NCBI RefSeq assembly: GCF_014205255.1
Contig: NZ_JACHNE010000001.1
Coordinates: 4,526,001 to 4,590,000, forward strand
Reading direction: 5' to 3'
DNA length: 64,000 nt
DNA from: Streptomyces caelestis
GTDB lineage: Bacteria; Actinomycetota; Actinomycetes; Streptomycetales; Streptomycetaceae
Positions within the stretch are counted from its first letter, which is position 1. The number at the start of each line of letters is the position of its first letter. The position numbers and the translations under genes were made by a program. Under the pieces are notes generated by a model. That model saw nothing but the letters and a program-made list of their open reading frames with translations. It searched no databases and was not told where the DNA came from. Positions 55,332 to 62,994 of this stretch are shown in pieces.

Positions 55332-55626
55332 CCCCGGCTTTGAGGCCGGGGAGGAATCGAACCCTTGTGGAGCAGGGCAACGGACGGGGTTTCGCCTCCA
55401 GGGCGAAAGACCGCCTACACCACCGGGTGGGCTGCGTGCCGTGCGTAGCGAGAACCAAGCACGCGCGACGCGCTGAGCGAGAACCAAGCCGGCGCACACC
55501 AACGCCTTCGGGCAACCGGGCAGGTTCCGTCCCGGCTGGTGCTGAGGGAGCAAGACCTCGCCGGTCGCTGACCGGTGGGGCTTCCTGAGCCAGGAACCCC
55601 CCTGCCTGGGCTGGGGGAGGGTTCAA
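55332..55626 (+). mobile_element. Decayed TnpB element remnant
   Basis: No intact gene, but plus-strand frames read VPCVARTKHARRAEREPS and then VPAGAEGARP, matching the zinc-finger and tail of the TnpB at the right end of the window (CGARTKHALPLSERTY, NPAGAEGVRP). Nucleotide identity is high over AGCGAGAACCAAGCACGC. A 7-bp hairpin (CCCCGGC-TTTGAG-GCCGGGG) lies at 55332-55351. The right end is a C-rich hairpin from CAGGAACCC (55591) to the boundary TTCAA (55622-55626). This covers the 310 bp between the two serine-enzyme loci. Confidence 0.65.
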
Positions 55627-56636
55627 AGCCAGTACTCCGATGCCGGGCGCAGGTGCAGCGGGCGGGAGGGCAGGTCGGGGGTCGCGCCGGCGGTGGTGCG
55701 CAGCGCGTGCGTGGCGGCCTCGGCGAACGCGGACACGGCGGCGTCCCCGCGCCCTGCCGGCCAGGCGACGGAGTGGCGCAGGGCCAGCGGGACGCCGGTG
55801 AGAGGCCGCCATACGACGCCCCCCTCGGTCCGTTCCGCATCCACGTCCGCCACGCCCTCCACGCCGTCTTCCGCGTGCCCGTGCGGCCCGTGCGTGTCCC
55901 GCGGGCTGAATGCCACCGCCTCCGTGGAGAGCACCAGTCCGCGTACGAAGCTGGTGCCCAGGGCGTGGCGTACGGCGGGCGGGGTGTAACCGTTGCGGGC
56001 GCAGGTGGTCAGGAGGTCGTCGTAGACCGCGGGGGCGCCGGCGCGGGGGAAGAGGATCAGGTCGTGGCCGGTGAGGGAGGCGAGCGGTACCTCGTCGAGC
56101 CCGGCCGCCGCCGCGCCGCGTGGCAGCAGCACGCCCAGTTCGCGCCGCAGTACCGGGCCCAGTTCGAGCCCCGAGACGTCACAGGGGTGGTGGATGAGCC
56201 CGACGTCCAGCTCGTGCGCGGCGAACCGTTCCAGTTGCTGGGCGGTGGACAGCTCGTGCAGCTCCAGTTCCAGGCCGTCCGTGCCCGCCCCGGTGAAACC
56301 CGCCAGGAGCGCGGCGACGGTCTCCCCGGAGAGGTCCGGCGGCAGCGCGGCACGCAGCAGGCCGGTCTCGCCGTCCCGGATGCGGCGCGCGGTGGCCATG
56401 AACGCCTCGGAGCGGGCGAGCACCTCCCGGGCCTCCGCCAGCAGCAGCGCCCCGGGCTCGGTGAGGGCCACCTGCCGGCTGGTGCGTTCGAAGAGCCGGA
56501 CGCCCAGGTGCCGCTCCAGGCGCTGGATGCGCTGCGAGAGCGGCGGCTGGGCCATGCCCAGACGAGCCGCGGCACGGCCGAAGTGTGACTCTTCCGCAAC
56601 AGCCACGAAGCACTCCAAGTGCCGTACCAGGTCCAC
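55623..56636 (-). CDS. LysR family regulator, divergent from a beta-lactamase
   Basis: A 337-residue LysR-type regulator. Residues 1-60 are the winged helix (RHLECFVAVAEESHFGRAAARL, PPLSQRIQRLERHLG) and the rest an effector domain. The GTG at 56636 is preferred. It has no ribosome binding site but a TATGCT -10-like box ends 8 nt upstream, suggesting a leaderless transcript. Transcription runs away from a class A beta-lactamase, the AmpR/BlaA arrangement known from Streptomyces cacaoi. The stop codon lies in the TTCAA boundary of the adjacent TnpB relic, so the C-terminus may be altered. Confidence 0.85.
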   Translation of the reverse strand: MDLVRHLECFVAVAEESHFGRAAARLGMAQPPLSQRIQRLERHLGVRLFERTSRQVALTEPGALLLAEAREVLARSEAFMATARRIRDGETGLLRAALPPDLSGETVAALLAGFTGAGTDGLELELHELSTAQQLERFAAHELDVGLIHHPCDVSGLELGPVLRRELGVLLPRGAAAAGLDEVPLASLTGHDLILFPRAGAPAVYDDLLTTCARNGYTPPAVRHALGTSFVRGLVLSTEAVAFSPRDTHGPHGHAEDGVEGVADVDAERTEGGVVWRPLTGVPLALRHSVAWPAGRGDAAVSAFAEAATHALRTTAGATPDLPSRPLHLRPASEYWL

Positions 56637-56658
56637 GAGCAGGGAGCATATCCGTCTG

Positions 56659-56679
56659 GTATTGATCCGAGATCGATAC
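56659..56679. promoter_or_regulatory. LysR operator between regulator and beta-lactamase
   Basis: GTATTGATC-CGA-GATCGATAC is a 21-bp palindrome with one mismatch in each arm, containing T-N11-A boxes. It is centred about 30 bp from the LysR start and 53 bp from the beta-lactamase start. Confidence 0.7.
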
Positions 56680-56721
56680 GGGTCTTGGACAAGATGCCCG
56701 GGCCGCTGCTGTTCTCGGCGC

Positions 56722-57690
56722 ATGGATCACCACGGGCCCTCCTCCTCCCGCCGCGCCTTCCTGGCCACCGCGGCGTTACTCCCCCTGGCCGGCTGCGGCA
56801 CCGCCGGCCGGGACACCGACCCCGGCGCCGGCCGGACCACCACGACCGCCCGGCCCACCCCGCAGCCGGGCCGCCGCACCCCCGCCCCACCCGTCCACCG
56901 CCCGCGCCTGGCGGACCTGGAGCGCGAGTACGGCGCCCGCGTCGGCGTCTACGCCCTCGCGACCGGCACCGGCGCCACCGCGATCCACCGCGCCGACGAG
57001 CGCTTCGCGTTCTGCTCGGTCTTCAAGGCCCTGGCCGCGGCGGCGGTCCTGCACCACCGCTCCCTGGACGGCCTGGACCGGCGCGTCACCTATACGCGGG
57101 CCGACCTGAAGTCCACCACACCGGTCACCGGACGGCATGTCGCGACCGGCATGACCCTCCGTCAGCTCTGCGACGCCGCCGTCCGTTACAGCGACGGCGC
57201 GGCCGGCAACCTGCTCATGCGCGACCTCGGCGGCCCGGCGAAGCTCACCGCCTATCTGCGCGGACTCGGCGACACCGTCAGCCGCATGGACCACTACGAA
57301 CCCGAACTGCACGACGTACGGCCGGGGGACCCCAGCGACACCACCACTCCCCGCGCGGTCGCCACCGACTTCCGCGAGCTGCTCCTGGGCACCGCCCTGC
57401 CCGCCGGCGAACGCGCCCTGCTGACGGACTGGCTCTCGCACAACGCCACCACGGTCGGCGCCCGCCGCATCCGGGCCGGACTCCCCAAGGGCTGGCAGGT
57501 GGCCGACAAGACCGGCACGGGCAACTACGGCAGGGCCAACGACATCGCGATCGTCCGCCCGCCCCGCACCGAACCGCTCGTCCTGGCCGTCATGACGGAC
57601 CGGCCCGGCTACGACGCCGAACCCTCGGACGCCCTGATCGCCGAGGCCACCGCACGGACGATCACCGCCCTGGGCCTCTGGCGGCCCTGA
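56722..57690 (+). CDS. Class A beta-lactamase (lipoprotein)
   Basis: A 322-residue exported enzyme. The signal peptide has a Tat-like SRRAFLATAALL and a lipobox LAGC (Cys25), so it is probably membrane-anchored. Catalytic motifs are SVFK (S99-K102), SDG (157-159, the family usually has SDN), E193 in YEPELHD (usually ExxLN) and KTGTG (263). It hydrolyses beta-lactams by the serine acyl-enzyme route. LysR-controlled through the palindrome upstream. The Asn-to-Gly and Asn-to-His changes are seen in other Streptomyces enzymes and may shift substrate range. Confidence 0.92.
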   Translation: MDHHGPSSSRRAFLATAALLPLAGCGTAGRDTDPGAGRTTTTARPTPQPGRRTPAPPVHRPRLADLEREYGARVGVYALATGTGATAIHRADERFAFCSVFKALAAAAVLHHRSLDGLDRRVTYTRADLKSTTPVTGRHVATGMTLRQLCDAAVRYSDGAAGNLLMRDLGGPAKLTAYLRGLGDTVSRMDHYEPELHDVRPGDPSDTTTPRAVATDFRELLLGTALPAGERALLTDWLSHNATTVGARRIRAGLPKGWQVADKTGTGNYGRANDIAIVRPPRTEPLVLAVMTDRPGYDAEPSDALIAEATARTITALGLWRP

Positions 57691-57715
57691 TCCCCCGGTG
57701 GCCTATAACGGGGCC

Positions 57716-58080
57716 ATGATCTACCACTCTCTGCCGCTCACCGACTGGAACGCCGCCCCCGACGGTCCGTACGCCCCCGCCTCCCTGGCCGAGGAGGGCT
57801 TCGTGCACTGCTCACCGGACGAGCCGACCACGCTCACCGTCGTCAACGCCTTCTACCGGGACGCGCCCCGGCCCCTGCTCGTGCTCGCCCTGGACGAGAC
57901 CCGCCTCACCGCGCGGGTGGAGTGGGAGGCGGCGGCCCCCGCCCCGCCGCCCGGCGTCGCCGAGGACACCCGGTTCCCGCACGTGTAGGCCCCCTCGACC
58001 GGGACGCCGTCGACCACGTCCTGGAGGTGCGGTGGGACGAGGAGGGCCGGGCGGTGGGACTGGTGGATACGAACGGGTGA
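57716..58080 (+). pseudogene. DUF952 protein with a single-base frameshift
   Basis: The first 90 residues (MIYHSLPLTDWNAA, EEGFVHCSPDEPTTLT, LLVLALDETRL, DTRFPHV) are a normal DUF952 domain. Then the frame stops at TAG 57986-57988. Reading +1 from this point gives the missing tail: GPLDRDAVDHVLEVRWDEEG and RAVGLVDTNG to a stop at 58080. Restoring one C (TAC GGC) would rebuild a full protein of about 121 residues. TATAAC ends 6 nt before the ATG, suggesting a leaderless transcript. Confidence 0.8.
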
Positions 58081-58101
58081 GCGATACGACAGGATGACCG
58101 G

Positions 58102-58785
58102 GTGAGCGATCAGGAAACTCCCGTCACCGCCCAGGGCCCCGCCCTTCGCCCGGTCCGTGGCGCGGCCCGCTGCGCCGTCGCCGCGCTCGCCCTCGCCGCG
58201 CTGGCCTGGGTGGTCCGGGCGGTGTGGCACGTCCGGCTCGCCAGGACCGGGCAGCCGGCGTCCGGCCCGCCGGACCAGGGAGGCGGCGTGCACCGCCCGC
58301 TGACCGCCCTGGAGGACTCCTACGACCGGGTCAGCTCCGTGGGCGGCGCCGTCACGCTGCTCTGCGCGCTCGCGTTCCTGCTCTGGCTGGACCGCGTCCG
58401 CGACAACGCCCGTGCCCTCTCGGGCGCGGAACCGCGGTACGGATCCCCCTGGCTCTTCCTGGGCTGGATCGTCCCCGTCGTGAACCTGTGGATACCCCGG
58501 GGCATCGTCGCGGACGCTCACCGGTCCGTCTTCCCCGACCGGCGGCTGCCGGCCGTCGTGAACTGGTGGTGGGCTCTGTGGCTGGCCGGTCTGGCCGGTG
58601 GTGGGGGCCTCATCTACGCCGACTCCACGGACGGGGTCATCGCCCGCGCCTACACCGACGTCCTGCCCCTGCTCGCCGCCGACGTGGTGATCGTGGCGGC
58701 GGCCGGAACCGCCGCCCTCATGGTCCGCACGCTCACCACCGCGCAGCAGCAGCGCATGGACGAGACCGCACGGCCCGCCGCCTGA
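58102..58785 (+). CDS. DUF4328 family membrane protein
   Basis: A 227-residue protein with four predicted helices (RCAVAALALAALAWVVRAVW; VTLLCALAFLLWL; WWWALWLAGLAGGGGLIY; VVIVAAAGTAALMV). WLDRVRDNARALSG, SPWLFLGWIVPVVNLWIPR and VNWWWALWL match the DUF4328 family of unknown function. GTG start; the ten bases around it (GGGTGAGCGA) also occur 30 bp earlier, so the start is slightly uncertain. Confidence 0.85.
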   Translation: MSDQETPVTAQGPALRPVRGAARCAVAALALAALAWVVRAVWHVRLARTGQPASGPPDQGGGVHRPLTALEDSYDRVSSVGGAVTLLCALAFLLWLDRVRDNARALSGAEPRYGSPWLFLGWIVPVVNLWIPRGIVADAHRSVFPDRRLPAVVNWWWALWLAGLAGGGGLIYADSTDGVIARAYTDVLPLLAADVVIVAAAGTAALMVRTLTTAQQQRMDETARPAA

Positions 58786-58802
58786 CCTCGCCCGGCGTCC
58801 CG

Positions 58803-59681
58803 CTAACGCTCCCGAGGCCGGTACACCGACGCGACGAACGAGGCCGTCACCCGCACCGGCACCGCCAACTCCCCGATCCGGCGCCGCAGTTCCGCGCCCC
58901 CGACGTGGTGCGCGGCCGGGCTCATGGTCACCAGACCGGCGACGTCCTCGGCGCTGAGGCTCATGGTGTACTCCAGCGGCTCGGCGCGCTCGTGCCGGAA
59001 GCGGTCCGCCAGGGTCCGGCGCAGGCGTTCCTCCTTCCTGGGGTCGACCGCCAGCAGTCCCACGGACCGGCGCAGTTCGTGCAGGTGCCGGTCGCTGGGT
59101 GTGACGACGAGCAGGGCGCCGTCCGGCCGGAGGACACGGTGGAACTCCGGCCCGTTGCGGGGCGCGAAGACGTTGAGCACGAGGTGGGCGCAGTCGGACC
59201 GGACGGGCCACGGCTGCCACACGTCCCACCCGGCGGCATCGGCGCGGACGTGGGCGCGGGCCGCGGCGCGCAGGGCGTGGGCCGAACTGTCCAGCCCGAG
59301 CCCCATGGCCCCGGGGAGCGCGTCGAGGACCGACGCGAGGTAGTGGCCGGTGCCCGCCCCGGCGTCCAGCACGACGGCGTCGGGCGGGGCGAGTTCCGCG
59401 GCGAGTCCCGCGAGGGTGTGGGTGAGCGGGTCGTAGTGCCCGGCCCGGAGGAACGCGCCGCGGCACCTGACCATGTCGGCGGAGTCGGCGCTCGCGGCAC
59501 GCCGGTGGCCGGTCAGCAGACTGACGTAGCCGTGGCGGGCGATGTCGAAGGTGTGCCGGGCCGCGCACCGCAGCGCGCCGTCGGCGCGCTCCAGGCCCGA
59601 CAGGCACAGGGGGCAGGTCAGGACGGTCAGCAGCCGGTCGGAGGGCCGGCGCCGGCCGGTTCCCGGATGAGTGGTCGGCAT
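58803..59681 (-). CDS. 23S rRNA methyltransferase of the RlmA/TlrB type
   Basis: A 292-residue SAM-dependent methyltransferase. The N-terminal zinc ribbon CPLCLSGLERADGALRC with a downstream H (ARHTFDIARHGY) is diagnostic of RlmA(I)/RlmA(II). The SAM motif is VLDAGAGTGHYL, with VLNVFAPRNGPEFHRVL after it. TlrB-type members methylate G748 of 23S rRNA and give resistance to tylosin-like macrolides. ATG 59681 has GAGGAG at 7 nt. It is preceded by a leader peptide and two perfect hairpins, so expression is probably ribosome-controlled. Confidence 0.88.
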   Translation of the reverse strand: MPTTHPGTGRRRPSDRLLTVLTCPLCLSGLERADGALRCAARHTFDIARHGYVSLLTGHRRAASADSADMVRCRGAFLRAGHYDPLTHTLAGLAAELAPPDAVVLDAGAGTGHYLASVLDALPGAMGLGLDSSAHALRAAARAHVRADAAGWDVWQPWPVRSDCAHLVLNVFAPRNGPEFHRVLRPDGALLVVTPSDRHLHELRRSVGLLAVDPRKEERLRRTLADRFRHERAEPLEYTMSLSAEDVAGLVTMSPAAHHVGGAELRRRIGELAVPVRVTASFVASVYRPRER

Positions 59682-59756
59682 GAGTGCTCCTCGACAGCCC
59701 GGCGGGGCAAGGGCCCTGCGGCCGAGCTGGATGCAGGCGGTGGACGGAGAGCCGTC

Positions 59757-59820
59757 GGCGTGCCCGCGGACGGCGGGCACGCCGAGGACGGCGACGTGAC
59801 CTGGTCACGTCGCCGTCCTC
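59757..59820 (-). promoter_or_regulatory. Tandem attenuator hairpins of the rRNA methyltransferase
   Basis: Two perfect hairpins lie back to back in the leader. One has an 18-bp stem with almost no loop (59784-59820, arm GAGGACGGCGACGTGACC). The other has an 11-bp stem and 5-nt loop (59757-59783, arm GGCGTGCCCGC). They sit between the leader peptide and the coding start, as in antibiotic-inducible attenuators. Confidence 0.75.
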
Positions 59821-59829
59821 ACCGCGGTG

Positions 59830-59865
59830 TCAGAGGAAGCAGTGCGGGATGCCGTTGCATGCCAT
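59830..59865 (-). CDS. Leader peptide of the rRNA methyltransferase
   Basis: An 11-residue frame, MACNGIPHCFL. TAGCCT ends 6 nt before the ATG with no ribosome binding site, suggesting a leaderless transcript. Ribosome stalling here by a macrolide or other drug would alter folding of the two hairpins downstream. Confidence 0.6.
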   Translation of the reverse strand: MACNGIPHCFL

Positions 59866-59874
59866 ACGGCCAGG

Positions 59875-61437
59875 CTACCGGCTGCCCCCGAACGTCACGA
59901 CGAGCCGCCCGTCCGAGGCGAACGACCAGCGCAGGGCCCCGGCGTAGGAGGAGCAGCGGGAGCCGTTGGAGCCGGACCAGAACTGGTTCGAGCTGTCGGA
60001 GTCGCCGATGATCCGGTCGTTCGACCCGCTGTCGCACGAGGTGTTGTTCCGGAACACCGACGTGCTGCCCGAGTCGAAGTTGAAGTTGCGCTGCTCGTTG
60101 CCGACGCTCACGTTGTCCGAGATCTGCATCGCGCCGGTGTTCCGGTTGTAGGTGAACCCGTGCTTGCCGTTCTGGTAGGCGATGCTGCGCCGGACGATGT
60201 GGTTGACGCCGATGTCCTCGCCGCCGAGCTTGTAGCCGTTGCGGTCGCCGTTGCCGGCCTGGGAGCCGTCGCTGAGGGTGCCGTTGTCGTAGGCGAGGGA
60301 GTCCTCGACGGTCACGGCGCCGATGGGGCCGGTGTCCGTCTTGGTGTAGAGGTCGTAGCCGTCGTCGATGTTGTGGTGGGCCACGGTGTAGCGGAAGACG
60401 TTGCCGGGGCCGACGGTGAGCTTCGGGGCGAAGCCGTCGGCGTCCTCGCCGTCGGAGTCGACGTTGTCGTGCGATTCCGCGCTCAGGATGAGGTTGTGGG
60501 ACGGCCACTGGTCCTTGGGCGTGCTGGAGAGTGCCCGGGAGAGCTGGAGCCCCGAGTCGCGGTTGAAGCGGGTCACCGTGCGCTCGATGACGTTGTTGCT
60601 GCCGCCGACGAAGATGCCGTTGTCACCGGCCCGTTCGACGACGAGGCCCTTGACGTGCCAGTACGACGCGTTGACGGCGAGGCCGCGGTTGGCCGGGTCC
60701 TCGCTCTGGCCGGAGAAGTTCAGCACGGGCGTCTCGCCCGGGTAGGCGAACAGTTCCGTGCGGTCGCCCGACGTGCCGTTCCGGCCCGCCGGGATGGTGA
60801 CGGTCTGGGAGTAGCGGTAGGTCCCGCCGCGCACGTAGATCGTGCCGCCGGCGGAGATGCGGCTGATCGCCGAGGTGAGCGTCGTCGGGTTCGACTCCGT
60901 GCCGGCCGCGCTGTCCGTGCCGCCCGGTGACACATACAGGACCGGGCCCGTGGGCTGCGGGTCGCTGCCGCTCGTCTCGACGTCGACGTAGTCGATGTTG
61001 GGCAGGCCGCCGGAGGTGGTCGGGGCGAGCCGGACGGTGTTGCTGCCCGACCGCAGCGGCACGGTGAGCGTCTTGGTCGCCCAGGTGTTCCAGGCGCCGG
61101 TGCCCTCGAAGGACGCCGTGCCGGCCGTCGTGCCGTTGACCACGAGGTTCGCGGCGCGTGCGGAGGTCGTGCCGTTGGCGAAGCGGACCTCGAGGGTCGC
61201 GGTGCCGGCGGCGGAGGCGGTCACGGTGAACTGCGCGTAGCCGCCGGTTGCGTTGTCGCCGTTGCAGAAGCCGCTGCCGGAGTATCCGGCCCAGTTCGAC
61301 TCGATGGCGCCGGCGCAGACGGCCGGCGATGTCTCGGCCTCGTACCGGGTGGTCGCCGCCTGTGCCGTGGTCCCGGACAGCGCGACGAGGCTGCCGGCCA
61401 GGAGGCCGACGGACGCGATCACTGGTCTCAGGTGCAT
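59875..61437 (-). CDS. Secreted CBM + pectate lyase-like (PL9 type) enzyme
   Basis: A 520-residue exported enzyme, ATG at 61437 with TTGGAG. The signal peptide ends near AQAATT. Residues about 30-155 are a CBM35/CBM6-like carbohydrate-binding module (YEAETSPAVCAG, YAQFTVTASAAGTATLEVRFANG, WNTWATKTLTVPL). Residues 170-520 are a right-handed beta-helix (LYVSPGGTDSAAGTESNP, YVRGGTYRYSQTVTIPAG, DSDGEDADGFAPKLTVGPGN, NIDDGYDLYTKTDTG). The DGFAPK and DDGYD motifs fit PL9 pectate lyase. A LacI-type operator and promoter lie upstream. Confidence 0.9.
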   Translation of the reverse strand: MHLRPVIASVGLLAGSLVALSGTTAQAATTRYEAETSPAVCAGAIESNWAGYSGSGFCNGDNATGGYAQFTVTASAAGTATLEVRFANGTTSARAANLVVNGTTAGTASFEGTGAWNTWATKTLTVPLRSGSNTVRLAPTTSGGLPNIDYVDVETSGSDPQPTGPVLYVSPGGTDSAAGTESNPTTLTSAISRISAGGTIYVRGGTYRYSQTVTIPAGRNGTSGDRTELFAYPGETPVLNFSGQSEDPANRGLAVNASYWHVKGLVVERAGDNGIFVGGSNNVIERTVTRFNRDSGLQLSRALSSTPKDQWPSHNLILSAESHDNVDSDGEDADGFAPKLTVGPGNVFRYTVAHHNIDDGYDLYTKTDTGPIGAVTVEDSLAYDNGTLSDGSQAGNGDRNGYKLGGEDIGVNHIVRRSIAYQNGKHGFTYNRNTGAMQISDNVSVGNEQRNFNFDSGSTSVFRNNTSCDSGSNDRIIGDSDSSNQFWSGSNGSRCSSYAGALRWSFASDGRLVVTFGGSR

Positions 61438-61482
61438 CGTTCGTCTCCAAGGGTGGTGACGGTGGCGGAACCCGGCCGGGGG

Positions 61483-61493
61483 TAAGCGCTTTC
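61483..61493. promoter_or_regulatory. LacI-family operator of the pectate-lyase-like gene
   Basis: AAGCGCTT (61484-61491) within TAAGCGCTTTC is a centred palindrome with the AGCGCT-type core used by LacI-family repressors of sugar genes. It covers the predicted transcription start. Confidence 0.65.
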
Positions 61494-61498
61494 TGGCG

Positions 61499-61527
61499 AA
61501 CGTAGAAGCTTGCCGTGGACGCGTCAA
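61499..61527 (-). promoter_or_regulatory. Promoter of the pectate-lyase-like gene
   Basis: TTGACG (61527-61522) and TACGTT (61504-61499) on the minus strand are 17 bp apart. The LacI-type palindrome begins 5 bp downstream, an arrangement that would give repression by steric block. Confidence 0.7.
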
Positions 61528-61606
61528 TAGACTGGTACATGATCCTCATTCACACTCATGAACGAATGATCGGTGTCTCCTTAACTTCGACGGCTACCGT
61601 CCGCCC

Positions 61607-62626
61607 GTGAGCGAACTGTCGGCTGTGTACCTGCCGGAGCTGACCGCCGGGCGGCTGCTGGGCTCCTGGCGGCTGGATGTTCCCGCCCTGTTGCTGGTCG
61701 TCGTCCTCGGCGGGCTCTACGGCTGGGGTGTCGCACGCGTCCGCAACCGGGGCGGCTCCTGGCCGCTCGCGCGCCTCGCCGCGTTCTTCGTGCTCGGGCT
61801 GGGCGCGATCGTCGTGGCCACGATGTCCGGGCTCGCCGTCTACGACCGTGAACTGTTCTGGCCCGCCGCCGTGCAGAACGTCACCCTCGATCTGCTCGCG
61901 CCGCTGGGGCTCGCCCTCGGCGACCCGCTGCGACTCGCGGTCGAGGCGCTGCCGGAAGGCGGTGCGGGCCGCCTGCGGCGGGTCATGACCGGCCGGCTGG
62001 TCAGGACACTGACGTTCCCCCTCGTCAGCACGGCCTTGGTGCTGGCCACGGAACTGACCGTCTACTTCACGCCGTACTTCGCCACCGCGCTGCGCGTGGG
62101 CTGGCTGCACGAGCTGATGTATCTCCAGCTGCTGGCGGCCGGCTGCCTGTTCGTCCTGCCGGTGCTCACCCGCGAACAGGCGCTGCCCGCCTGGTGCACC
62201 CACCCCGTCCGGGCGGCCCTGGTCTTCCTGGACGGCATCGTCGACGCCCTCCCCGGGCTGGTCGTCATGACGCACGGCACCCTGATCGCGGGCGCCTGGT
62301 ACCTGCACCACGCGCCGCCCTGGTCCCCCGACGTCCACCACGACCAGCAGATCGGCGGCGGTGCCATGCTCGGCATCGCCGAACTGACCGCCCTGCCCTT
62401 CCTGCTGGCCGTCCTCGCCCAGTGGGTCCGCGCCGAGCGCGCCCAGACGGCGGCACTGGACCGCCGGCTCGACGCCGAACTCACCCCTGCCGCACCGGAA
62501 TTCGACCGGGGCCCGGCCACCGACCTGGTGCGGCCCTGGTGGGAGACCGAGAAGAGCGAGGTGGCGGAAAGGGTGCGACGGCAGGGGCACGACGCCGGGC
62601 AGGCTGACCCGTATGGCGACCTATGA
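61607..62626 (+). CDS. CtaG/caa3-type cytochrome oxidase assembly-like membrane protein
   Basis: A 339-residue polytopic protein of the caa3_CtaG (DUF1405-type) family, with about seven helices (LLLVVVLGGLYGWGVA, LAAFFVLGLGAIVVATMSGLAVY, ELMYLQLLAAGCLFVLPVL and others). NVTLDLLAPLGLALGDPLRL and IVDALPGLVVM, followed by WYLHHAPPWSPD, are family motifs. Relatives help assemble or load copper into oxidases. GTG start; a TACCGT -10-like box ends 8 nt upstream, so it may be leaderless. No oxidase genes are nearby. Confidence 0.82.
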   Translation: MSELSAVYLPELTAGRLLGSWRLDVPALLLVVVLGGLYGWGVARVRNRGGSWPLARLAAFFVLGLGAIVVATMSGLAVYDRELFWPAAVQNVTLDLLAPLGLALGDPLRLAVEALPEGGAGRLRRVMTGRLVRTLTFPLVSTALVLATELTVYFTPYFATALRVGWLHELMYLQLLAAGCLFVLPVLTREQALPAWCTHPVRAALVFLDGIVDALPGLVVMTHGTLIAGAWYLHHAPPWSPDVHHDQQIGGGAMLGIAELTALPFLLAVLAQWVRAERAQTAALDRRLDAELTPAAPEFDRGPATDLVRPWWETEKSEVAERVRRQGHDAGQADPYGDL

Positions 62627-62994
62627 CACGCTCGGCGCGACCTACGCCCGGACACGGCGGCCCGACCCGCGGATCGCCGCGCGGATCCACGCCGTGCTCG
62701 GCGACGACATCGCGGACGTCCTCGACGTCGGAGCGGGCACCGGCTCCTACGAACCACCGGAGACGGTCCTCGCGGTCGAACCCAGCCGGGTCATGCTGGA
62801 CCAGCGACCGCCGGGAGCCGCACCCGGCGTGCAGGCCGTCGCGGAACGCCTGCCGCTGCGGGACGACGCCGTCGACGCCGTGATGGCAGTGCTGACCGTC
62901 CACCACTGGTCCGACCCGGCGGCCGGGATCAGGGAACTGCGCCGGGTGGCCCGCCGCCGCGTCGTTGTCCTGACCTGGGACCAGGACGTCTTCC
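62613..62994 (+). pseudogene. SAM-dependent methyltransferase truncated by a TnpB element
   Basis: The N-terminal 127 residues (MATYDTLGATYARTRRPDPR, VLDVGAGTGSYEPP, AERLPLRDDAVDAVMAVLTVHHW) are a typical class I methyltransferase with a GxGxG motif. After VVVLTWDQDVF the host sequence meets the right end of a TnpB element and the frame runs into a stop 20 bp later. Start ATG overlaps the CtaG-like gene by 14 bp. The remaining half should lie on the far side of the element, beyond the window. Confidence 0.8.

Noticed and set aside
55340..55430. tRNA-like stretch (GGTTCGATTCC on the minus strand)
   Set aside because: The arms flanking the T-loop-like sequence do not pair and no anticodon or acceptor stem can be built; it lies inside the decayed TnpB relic.
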